Shown here: in pieces, positions 23,429 to 29,535 of the stretch
Numbering within the stretch: position 1 is the stretch's first letter
How the letters are laid out: each line of letters opens with the position of its first letter
Assembly: GCA_937875975.1 (NCBI GenBank)
Contig: CALEEU010000105.1
Location: forward strand, 1 to 29,535
Source of the DNA: an uncultured Opitutia bacterium
Lineage (GTDB): Bacteria > Verrucomicrobiota > Verrucomicrobiia > Opitutales > UBA953
Direction: 5' to 3'
DNA length: 29,535 bases
The notes under the pieces: model-generated
Told to the model about the DNA's origin: nothing
The model's database searches: none
What the model saw: only the letters and a program-made list of their open reading frames with translations
Made by a program: the position numbers and the translations under genes

Positions 23429-24400
23429 ATGACCCCACTACGCTATGATTGTCACGTCCACCTCGTCGGTAACGGCCAGGACGGCAGCGGGTGCTGGCTG
23501 CGGATCGAAGGCCTCTGGCTGAGGGCGCTCAGCGAGGTCATGCGTCGGGCCGTCGGGATGCCGCTGCCGCTGACGCATAAGGACTTCGACGTGAAATACG
23601 TCGAGGCCCTCCGTGAGCTCATCCGCGGCTCCTACGTGGACAAGGCCTTGCTGCTGGCGCAGGACGAGGTCTACGACGAAGAAGGCAAGAAGATGGACTT
23701 CGGTTCGTTCCATGTGCCGAACGACTACCTGTTCAAGGTCTGCGGCGAGAATCCGGAGTTCGTGCCCGCGGTGTCGATCCATCCGGGGCGTAAGGACGCC
23801 TTGGAGGAGCTGGACCGCTGCCTGGCCTCCGGCGCCCGCGCCCTCAAGTTGCTACCCAACTGCCAGAACGTGGACTGCTCGCTACCTCAGTATGATGAGT
23901 TCTGGCGCCGCATGGCGGCTGCGGGCCTCCCGTTCCTCTGTCATACTGGCGGCGAGATGACCGTGCCGGTCATCAACCGTTCCTATCAGGATCCGCGTAT
24001 CCTGCGTCGCCCGTTGGAACTCGGCGTCAAGGTCATCGCGGCCCATTCCTCGGGTAACAGCCACTTCTTCGACCAGAACTACTTCGGCGAGCTCATCAAG
24101 CTCATGGATGAATTCCCGAAGATGTATGCCGATACCAGCGCCCTCAATAGCCCGATCCGCAGCGGCGTCCTCAAACAGGTCAAAGAATCCGGCCGTTTAG
24201 GACGTTTCCTGCACGGAAGTGATTATCCTGTGCCCGTCGGGGCTTTCTGGGTGCGCCTGCGCGGACTCATTACTACGGCCCAATGGCGTGCGGCGGGTAA
24301 AATCCCGAACCTTATCGAGCGGGATGCCTTCCTGAAGCGCGCCATGGGCTTCGACGACGAGCACTTCACGCGCCTCAGCGAGGTGCTGCGAACGGTCTGA
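23429..24400 (+). CDS. Amidohydrolase-family protein (PF04909, TIM-barrel metal hydrolase)
   Basis: 323 residues, cytoplasmic, no signal peptide. The metal-binding HxH (DCHVHL, His9 and His11) opens the chain. Later metal or catalytic ligands are present in FLCHTGGEM, VIAAHSSGN and LHGSDYPVPVG, where the Asp closes the barrel as in Amidohydro_2 members. This family includes decarboxylases and lactonases as well as amidases, so the substrate is open. It probably forms a unit with the DUF2339 gene, 26 bp upstream. It converges with the BioD/DRTGG gene: three bases separate the two stops, leaving no room for a terminator between them. Confidence 0.82.
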   Translation: MTPLRYDCHVHLVGNGQDGSGCWLRIEGLWLRALSEVMRRAVGMPLPLTHKDFDVKYVEALRELIRGSYVDKALLLAQDEVYDEEGKKMDFGSFHVPNDYLFKVCGENPEFVPAVSIHPGRKDALEELDRCLASGARALKLLPNCQNVDCSLPQYDEFWRRMAAAGLPFLCHTGGEMTVPVINRSYQDPRILRRPLELGVKVIAAHSSGNSHFFDQNYFGELIKLMDEFPKMYADTSALNSPIRSGVLKQVKESGRLGRFLHGSDYPVPVGAFWVRLRGLITTAQWRAAGKIPNLIERDAFLKRAMGFDDEHFTRLSEVLRTV

Positions 24401-24403
24401 GCC

Positions 24404-25549
24404 TTAGAGCGACTTAAGCAGGGTAGGGATGTCGACCGATTCCGAGATCATCTTCTGGATGACCGGGATCTTGTCGGCGTCCTGCCGCATCGTCTTCACC
24501 GACATGTTATTGATGCGCGCCGTGACCGCAAAGGATTCGGCCTCGACGGCGGCCAGCGGGATACCGGCTTCTTTCATCCGCCGGACGATGTCGTCGTCGG
24601 GGAGCAAGCCGTTGGAAAAAATGACACCGGAGAGCGACTTCGCACCGTCGCCGAGGATGAAGGCTTCGAGGAGGTCTTCGCGGTCGCCCGGGACGATGAC
24701 GAGGGTGCCGGGGACGCGGAGGTATTCGGCATGACGGCGGGCGGACATCGCGCCGATGACCACGCGGCGGACGCGACGGAGGCCCTCGGGTTGGTGGATC
24801 CAGCGGGCTTTTGTCTCGTCGGCCACCTGGTCGAGATTCGGGTAGACAAGCATCTCTTGGAGGGGGACGACGCCAAGCAGCGGCACGCCGAGCTTACGCA
24901 GGCCACGGCCGGCGAAATCGCGGATGAATTCAAGCTTGTCCGGCATCACCTTGTTCAGGATGGCGCCGACCACTTCCACGCCCGCCTTGTCGAAGAGCGC
25001 CTTGTTCAGGGCGATCTCGTCGATCGGCTTCCCGATGCCGCCGGCGGCGACGATGATGGCCTTCGAGCCGAGCACCTTGGCGTTGTCGGCGTTGGAGGCG
25101 CCGAAGACCGAGCCCACGCCGGCATGGCCGGAGCCTTCGACGACCACGATGTCCTTACCGTAGGCCGTCCGGTCGAAGGCGCGGCAGATGCGGTCCTTGA
25201 GCTGCGGCCCGATCTCGTCGGGGTTCTCGAGGTATTGCTTCGTGAAGTCAGGGCCGATGGCCACGGGCGACATCGCCGCGATCGGGATGTCGAGATCGAA
25301 GAGCCCGTCGATGAGGAGCGTGTCCTCGTCGACCTGGTCTTCACCCGACATCACCACACGCTGAGCGATCGGCTTGATGTAACCGACGTGCAGGCCCATC
25401 GCCTGGAGGGCGGCCGTCAGGCCGAGGCAGGTGGTCGTCTTACCGTCGTTCATGCGCGTCGCCGCGACGAAGACCCGTCGCGTGTCGAGGTTCATCGGGC
25501 GCGCGAGCAGCCCGGGAACGTTATCGGCGAAACGTTTACGAACGGCCAT
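24404..25549 (-). CDS. BioD-like/DRTGG protein: the N-terminal half of a long phosphotransacetylase as a separate gene
   Basis: 381 residues matching COG0857. A dethiobiotin-synthetase-like P-loop domain has RRVFVAATRMNDGKTT (GKT at 36-38; the first P-loop glycine is replaced by Thr) and VVVEGSGHAGVGSVFGASNADNAK. A DRTGG domain follows at about 220-340 (RRVVIGAMSARRHAEYL, then GDREDLLEAFILG). In E. coli this pair of domains forms the regulatory N-terminal half of the 714-residue Pta. Here it is a separate gene starting 2 bp after the pta stop, so the two halves are encoded in reverse order. It probably binds nucleotide or CoA and modulates Pta, which is inference. Confidence 0.85.
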   Translation of the reverse strand: MAVRKRFADNVPGLLARPMNLDTRRVFVAATRMNDGKTTTCLGLTAALQAMGLHVGYIKPIAQRVVMSGEDQVDEDTLLIDGLFDLDIPIAAMSPVAIGPDFTKQYLENPDEIGPQLKDRICRAFDRTAYGKDIVVVEGSGHAGVGSVFGASNADNAKVLGSKAIIVAAGGIGKPIDEIALNKALFDKAGVEVVGAILNKVMPDKLEFIRDFAGRGLRKLGVPLLGVVPLQEMLVYPNLDQVADETKARWIHQPEGLRRVRRVVIGAMSARRHAEYLRVPGTLVIVPGDREDLLEAFILGDGAKSLSGVIFSNGLLPDDDIVRRMKEAGIPLAAVEAESFAVTARINNMSVKTMRQDADKIPVIQKMISESVDIPTLLKSL

Positions 25550-25551
25550 GG

Positions 25552-26607
25552 TCAGGCGGCGGGTCCGTCTTTGAGCTTCGGGAAGAGGTAGGACTTGTCG
25601 ACCGCCTGGGCGGCGACAATGACCGCCGTACCGAAGATATCGTGGGCGCTGGCGCCGCGGGAGATCTCGGCGGCGGGGCGCTCAAGGCCCGTGAGGATCT
25701 GGCCATAGGCCGGGATATCGGCGATATGCTGGGCGAGCTTCGAGGCGATGTTACCTGAATTGAGGTCGGGGAAGATGAGCACGCTGGCGCGTCCGGCGAC
25801 GGCGCCGGCCACTTCCTTGGACTGGGCCGCAAACGGATTGATGGCCGCGTCGGCCTGCATGTCGCCATCGATATCGCAGGTGATGCCCAGTTCACGGGCC
25901 TTGCGCCGGGCGAGGTCGGTGGCGACTTGGACTTTCTTTACCGAGGCTAGGCGCGGGTTGGAAGCGTGGGTCGAATAGGCGAGCATCGCGACCTTCGGGG
26001 TCGTGTTGGTCAGGTGGCCGGCGAGGCCCGCGGTGGTCACCGCGATGTCGGCGAGCTGTTCGGCGGTCGGGTCCGGGATGACGCCGCAGTCCGCAAGGAA
26101 GAGGACGCCTTCGATGCCGAACTTGCCTTCTTCGGATTCAAGGATCTGCATCGAGGAGACCGTTTCGACGCCTGCCTGACGGGGCATTACCTGCAGGATG
26201 GCGCGGAGGCCGGAGGAGGCGTGCAGCGTGGCTCCCGAGATCAGCGCGTCGGCGCCGCCGGTGGCGACCATCAGGCAGGCGAAGTAGTTGGGGTTGAGGG
26301 CGAGTTCAGCCGGGTTGCCCTGGAGGTTCGTATTACCGTAGCGCTGGATCGATTCGAGTTTCTCCGTGAAGCTCTTGAGCTCATCGCTGCGTTCCGGTTC
26401 GATGACGCGGATGCCTTCGAGGCTGATATTGAGGCGGGCGGCGTTGACCTTGATACGCTGGCGGTCGCCGACGAGGATCGGCACGCCGAGCTTCTTGACC
26501 ACGAACTGGCGGGCGGCCTGGATGACGCGGGCGTCGGCGCCTTCGGGAAAGACGATACGCTTGGGGTGGTTCTGGAGGCGGGCGGAAAGGCGGGAAATGA
26601 GGGACAT
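25552..26607 (-). CDS. pta: Phosphate acetyltransferase, catalytic domain only
   Basis: 351 residues, the short (PTA_PTB-only) form, exchanging acetyl-CoA and acetyl phosphate in acetate metabolism. Motifs: RIVFPEGADARVIQAA near the start, MVATGGADALISGATLHASS, LIFPDLNSGN and LTGLERPAAEISRGASAHDI. The last keeps the Ser316, Arg317 and Asp323 that correspond to the catalytic Ser-Arg-Asp of Methanosarcina Pta. No acetate kinase is in the window. It is followed at 2 bp by a BioD/DRTGG gene. The leader contains a CGCTGG/CCAGCG stem at 26618-26635 and an AT-rich patch around 26642-26654, unusual here, that may hold the promoter. Confidence 0.93.
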   Translation of the reverse strand: MSLISRLSARLQNHPKRIVFPEGADARVIQAARQFVVKKLGVPILVGDRQRIKVNAARLNISLEGIRVIEPERSDELKSFTEKLESIQRYGNTNLQGNPAELALNPNYFACLMVATGGADALISGATLHASSGLRAILQVMPRQAGVETVSSMQILESEEGKFGIEGVLFLADCGVIPDPTAEQLADIAVTTAGLAGHLTNTTPKVAMLAYSTHASNPRLASVKKVQVATDLARRKARELGITCDIDGDMQADAAINPFAAQSKEVAGAVAGRASVLIFPDLNSGNIASKLAQHIADIPAYGQILTGLERPAAEISRGASAHDIFGTAVIVAAQAVDKSYLFPKLKDGPAA

Positions 26608-26617
26608 GGTCGGTGGA

Positions 26618-26635
26618 CGCTGGTGAGGGCCAGCG
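26618..26635 (-). promoter_or_regulatory. Stem-loop in the pta leader
   Basis: CGCTGG and CCAGCG form a perfect six-pair stem 10 bases upstream of the pta start codon. It may influence translation or be a chance hairpin; no ribosome site is visible between it and the ATG. Confidence 0.3.
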
Positions 26636-26707
26636 GAAGCGTATTAAGTTTAAATCAGCCCGCAGGGCGAGGCAGAAGGCATCACCTTGCGAACCGTTGC
26701 CGCAGCG

Positions 26708-28141
26708 TCACTTAGCCGGCGTGGGCAGGGTCGGCTTGAAGGCGGGGAGGCCTTTGAGCGCACCTTTGGCGGTCGACTCGACGTGGTAGCCCATCTTCTC
26801 AAAATACTCACTCACGTCGGCCTTGGCGGCCTTGCCGTAGCGCAGGGCGAAGAGGCTCTGCAGCTGTTCTTTGGTCGCTCCCTTCGGTGCGGGTTCGGCG
26901 GCGTAGGAGCGGAGCGTCTGGCGGAGGGGTTCCCAGCCATGGGCGCGGATCAGGACGACGAAAGTCGCGAGTTGTTCGAACGGGCCCTTGTTGGGTTCGG
27001 CGGCGAAGCGCTTGGCGAGGAGCTCATCGATTTTCTCCATCGCCGGATGGCCGCGTCCCTGCGGCTTGCCGACGAGTTTTTCCATCACGTAGAGGGAGAA
27101 GAAATTGCAGGTCACTTCCGTCTGGCCGTCGAAGGTCCAGTCGCGGCGCTGGTGGTTATGGCCAAGCTCATGGAAGAACCCCCAGTTGCCTTCCTTGGTC
27201 AGCTTCGGGAGGTCGATGCTGTCCTTCTGTGACGGCTCGATCCAACACATGAACGGGTAGCCCGAGTGCATGAAGCCGGCGGAGATCTGCCGGTCCGGGA
27301 CGACGCGTTCCGGGGCGAGACGGTTCAGCGCGACGAGGTCGCCTTCGAGCGCCAACGCCTTGTCCCACCATTCCAGCAGCGCTTTCGGGTCGGTGAGTTT
27401 CTTCGCTTCGGAGGCCTGGACGTGGAGGATCACATGTTTGCCGACGAGCGTGACCCACGGAGCGGGGTGCTGCTTGGCCTTCATCCAGGTGTCGGGAGTG
27501 TCCTTGCCGAGGACGTAGGTGGGCATCGCGACGGCGTTGCTGAATTCCAATGGAGCGGAGGGCGACGCCTTCACCGGCTTCCGCCAATCCTTATGGGAGC
27601 TCTGGATGAAGAGCTGGCCGCCGAACGCGTTGGCGATCTTGTTGTCGCCGACCTTCAGCTCGAACGTCCGGTTGATCACCGGGAAGCGGTTCCACTTATC
27701 GAGCTTGAGCAGGCTGTCGCGGTGGCAGCCGACGATGATCTTCACCACGCGGTGCTCGGGGAGCGACGCAACCTTCACGATCACGACCTCGCCCGGCGCG
27801 GCGTAGAGTCCGGTCTCCTGCCAGGCGTCCGGGCCGGTGGCGAGGTTGGGTGCGTTGCCGGCGGTGGTATCCCAGCGGTGGACGAGGTTGGAATCGTAGA
27901 CGACCTTGCGGGCGACGCGCTCTTTGGCTTCGACGATGCCCGGGAAATCCGCTGCCGCCGGATGGGCGCCGAATGTGCCGGGCTCCTTGGCCATATAAGT
28001 CTTGATGGATTCATGCAGTTCGCCGCGGGCAGCTCCGGCGGGCTGCAAGAAGGGAGCTTTTTTCGACGGCGTGATCTCTTCCGGGGAAACGGCGGCGAAA
28101 GCGACGGAGGTCGCAAAGAGCAAGGCGCAAAAGGGACGCAT
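26708..28141 (-). CDS. Secreted M60-like (enhancin-type) metallopeptidase
   Basis: 477 residues. A signal peptide covers about 1-17 (MRPFCALLFATSVAFAA). A beta-sandwich-like region occupies about 110-240. The gluzincin motif HELGHNHQ (324-331) with Glu342 fits HExxH-x(8,28)-E, with 13 residues between His328 and the glutamate. This is the signature of peptidase family M60 (PF13402), whose members cleave mucins and other O-glycoproteins. The catalytic Glu325 and both zinc histidines are present. No carbohydrate-binding module is visible by eye. It is preceded by a ribosome site buried in a hairpin. Together with the sulfatase and NagA/NagB-like genes it points to host- or algal-glycoprotein use. 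Confidence 0.88.
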   Translation of the reverse strand: MRPFCALLFATSVAFAAVSPEEITPSKKAPFLQPAGAARGELHESIKTYMAKEPGTFGAHPAAADFPGIVEAKERVARKVVYDSNLVHRWDTTAGNAPNLATGPDAWQETGLYAAPGEVVIVKVASLPEHRVVKIIVGCHRDSLLKLDKWNRFPVINRTFELKVGDNKIANAFGGQLFIQSSHKDWRKPVKASPSAPLEFSNAVAMPTYVLGKDTPDTWMKAKQHPAPWVTLVGKHVILHVQASEAKKLTDPKALLEWWDKALALEGDLVALNRLAPERVVPDRQISAGFMHSGYPFMCWIEPSQKDSIDLPKLTKEGNWGFFHELGHNHQRRDWTFDGQTEVTCNFFSLYVMEKLVGKPQGRGHPAMEKIDELLAKRFAAEPNKGPFEQLATFVVLIRAHGWEPLRQTLRSYAAEPAPKGATKEQLQSLFALRYGKAAKADVSEYFEKMGYHVESTAKGALKGLPAFKPTLPTPAK

Positions 28142-28142
28142 A

Positions 28143-28158
28143 GTGAGGGGTGCCTCAC
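28143..28158 (-). promoter_or_regulatory. Leader hairpin covering the ribosome site of the M60 peptidase
   Basis: On the minus strand, GTGAGG (within the AAGGTGAGG ribosome-site region) pairs over six bases with CCTCAC, which ends one base before the ATG. If it folds it would hide the ribosome site, allowing translational control. A perfect six-pair stem can also arise by chance. Confidence 0.35.
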
Positions 28159-28197
28159 CTTGCCTTTCCCGCTCAGCCTCGCCAACGTCAAACCCTG

Positions 28198-28214
28198 CCG
28201 CCGGGGCGGTTTTT
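28198..28214 (+). terminator. Weak stem-loop and T-run at the 3' end of purU
   Basis: CCGC and GCGG pair around CGGG, followed on the plus strand by TTTTT that runs into the purU stop codon. No plus-strand gene lies just upstream, so it would only act on antisense transcripts. On the minus strand the same stem follows the purU stop without a T-run. Confidence 0.25.
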
Positions 28215-29067
28215 AACGGAAGATAACGGTCTTATTGCCAGCGAGGAGAACGCGGTCCTCGACGACGGCGCGCAGGCCGCGAGCAAGTACGACCTTCTCG
28301 ATGTCCTTGCCCAGGTGGGCCATGTCTTCCGGCGTGTCCGAGTGGTCGATGCGGATCACGTCCTGTTCCACGATGGGTCCTTCGTCGAGGTCGGGCGTGA
28401 CGAAGTGGCAGGTCGCGCCGATGAGCTTCACGCCGCGGCGATGCGCCTGATGGTAAGGCTTTGCACCGGCGAACGAAGGGAGGAACGAATGATGGATGTT
28501 GATGATCTTGCCGGCGAAGTCGCGGCACATCGGTTCGTCGAGCACCTGCATGTAGCGGGCGAGGACGATGAGATCCGCTTGCGCGTCGCGGAAGACCTGC
28601 TCCATCTTGCGAAACGCCGCGTGCTTCGTCTCCGGCGTCACCGGGACAAAGTGGAACGGGATGCCGTGGGCTTCGACGATTTTACGATGGTCTTCGTGAT
28701 TGGAGATCACGCAGGGGACGACGAAGGGGAAATCCTGGGCGACGTGGCGGGCGAGCAGGTCGTACAGGCAGTGCTCCTGCTTGGAGCAGAGCAGGACGAC
28801 GCGGCGCGGTTGCGCGGAGTCGGAGACCTTCCAGTCCATCGCGAACTTCTTGGCCAGAGGGGCGAAGCGTCGGGCGAATTCGCCGACGGGGAAGTCGAGG
28901 TACTCGGCTCGGATCTCCACGCGCATGAAGAAGCGGGAGAGCTCGTGCTCGGTGTGCTGGCTGGCTTCCGTGATCCAGCCTTTATGGCCGGCGACGAACG
29001 CGGACACCTCGGCCACGATGCCGCTGGTGTCTGGGCAGGAGAAGCTGAGGGTGAGCGTACGGGCCAT
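28213..29067 (-). CDS. purU: Formyltetrahydrofolate deformylase
   Basis: 284 residues, cytoplasmic. PurU hydrolyses 10-formyltetrahydrofolate to tetrahydrofolate and formate, balancing one-carbon units and supplying formate to PurT. An ACT domain (FSCPDTSGIVAEVSAFVAGH, about 8-85) is followed by a formyltransferase domain. The latter has VLLCSKQEHCLYDLL, a VISNHEDHR block, NIHHSFLPSF (190-199) and LDEGPIVEQ, holding the catalytic Asn, His and Asp. The ATG at 29065-29067 is chosen; a start 12 codons upstream adds a Pro-rich extension that families lack. It is divergent from leuC and 71 bp upstream of the M60 gene on the same strand. Confidence 0.93.
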   Translation of the reverse strand: MARTLTLSFSCPDTSGIVAEVSAFVAGHKGWITEASQHTEHELSRFFMRVEIRAEYLDFPVGEFARRFAPLAKKFAMDWKVSDSAQPRRVVLLCSKQEHCLYDLLARHVAQDFPFVVPCVISNHEDHRKIVEAHGIPFHFVPVTPETKHAAFRKMEQVFRDAQADLIVLARYMQVLDEPMCRDFAGKIINIHHSFLPSFAGAKPYHQAHRRGVKLIGATCHFVTPDLDEGPIVEQDVIRIDHSDTPEDMAHLGKDIEKVVLARGLRAVVEDRVLLAGNKTVIFR

Positions 29068-29227
29068 GGGTGCAGGATGGAAGGGGAGGGGCGAGTGGGT
29101 CAAGACACGGTGGCGGGTGCGCTCTGCGGGATGGCCGTATTATCATCAAATATGCCCGCCCTCGGTTTGCCTGCAGGATTGACCAGCCCCGGTCCCTTCC
29201 TACGTTGACCCTTCACCTTTTACCAAG
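29068..29227. promoter_or_regulatory. Divergent spacer between purU and leuC
   Basis: At 160 bp this is the longest gap in the window. It contains an AT-rich island (GTATTATCATCAAATAT, about 29136-29152) that stands out in this GC-rich DNA and could hold -10 elements for either gene. I found no matching -35 at the right spacing and no clear leucine leader peptide or attenuator. Confidence 0.35.
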
Positions 29228-29535
29228 ATGGCCAAGACCCTGTTCCAGAAAGTTTGGGAAGCGCATACGGTGCGCAAGCTGCCTAACGGGCAGACCCAAT
29301 TGTTCATCGGCACGCACCTCATCCATGAGGTGACGAGTCCCCAGGCCTTCGGCATGCTCCGGGACCTCGGCCTCAAGGTGAAGTTCCCGCAGCGGACCTT
29401 CGCCACGGTCGACCACATCGTCCCGACCAACGAGCTCAAGGAGCCCTACTCCGACCCGATCGCCCAGGAGATGATCGAGGCCCTCCGGAAGAACACCAAG
29501 GACTACGGCATCCGCTTCTTCGACACCACGACCGG
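29228..29535 (+). CDS. leuC: 3-isopropylmalate dehydratase large subunit, N-terminal part (runs off the window)
   Basis: The first 102 codons of the aconitase-family large subunit of isopropylmalate isomerase (leucine biosynthesis, 2- to 3-isopropylmalate). The start MAKTLFQKVWEAHTV is the usual LeuC opening. It is followed by LFIGTHLIHEVTSPQAFGML and RTFATVDHIVPT, where TVDH is the family's conserved substrate-region histidine. The iron-sulfur cysteines lie further downstream, outside the window. The start is ATG at 29228-29230. The gene is divergent from purU; leuD cannot be seen. Confidence 0.93.
   Translation, partial: MAKTLFQKVWEAHTVRKLPNGQTQLFIGTHLIHEVTSPQAFGMLRDLGLKVKFPQRTFATVDHIVPTNELKEPYSDPIAQEMIEALRKNTKDYGIRFFDTTT

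Noticed and set aside
1..29535. Search for CRISPR arrays, tRNA or rRNA genes, insertion sequences, phage or toxin-antitoxin genes
   Set aside because: No regularly spaced repeats, no tRNA-like cloverleaf in the gaps, no transposase or integrase motifs were seen. Gaps are short, so little room remains for undetected elements.

Overview
The window is GC-rich, densely coded DNA from a Gram-negative bacterium of the PVC group, most likely Verrucomicrobiota (Opitutae-like). This is inferred from family content, not from a marker gene. The content includes a secreted haem-binding DUF1587/1595/1592/1588/1585 protein paired with a Tat-exported DUF1552 protein, a sulfatase, a ThuA-domain protein, an M60 peptidase and a parallel beta-helix protein. 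I see no rRNA, tRNA, CRISPR, insertion sequence or prophage. No gene-free stretch exceeds about 160 bases.

Layout. 1-2041: the 5' part of a secreted beta-helix protein, a methyltransferase, a DUF192 lipoprotein, and a 34-residue membrane micro-ORF coupled to a polyprenyl diphosphate synthase. 2038-8800 (all minus): dapF-like, SNF2/SWIM helicase, tatC and a secreted four-cysteine protein, then the prenyl synthase and the micro-ORF. Spacings of about 4 bp join helicase, tatC and the four-cysteine gene. 8904-12145 (plus): sulfatase, Gfo/Idh/MocA oxidoreductase, gluconokinase, ended by a bidirectional terminator. 12199-14818 (minus): ThuA protein and comM. 14955-20851 (plus): DUF1592-type cytochrome, DUF1552 partner, nagB-like and nagA. 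20937-24400 (plus): DUF2339 membrane protein and an amidohydrolase. 24404-29067 (minus): a two-gene phosphotransacetylase (pta plus a separate BioD/DRTGG gene), M60 peptidase and purU. The window ends in the start of leuC (plus).

Theme. Sulfatase, M60 (mucin/glycoprotein) peptidase, beta-helix protein, NagA/NagB-like, sugar oxidoreductase and gluconokinase fit a heterotroph living on sulfated, aminosugar-containing glycans, with acetyl units possibly passing through Pta. Housekeeping genes (tatC, purU, leuC, comM, prenyl synthase) are interspersed.

Most notable: (1) the DapF homologue has serine at both positions where the family has its two catalytic cysteines; (2) the DUF1592-cytochrome/DUF1552 pair, a module of unknown function, sits directly before nagB-nagA; (3) the NagB homologue has changed active-site residues; (4) there is a hidden ATGA-coupled 34-residue membrane micro-ORF; (5) a secreted four-cysteine protein is encoded directly after tatC.
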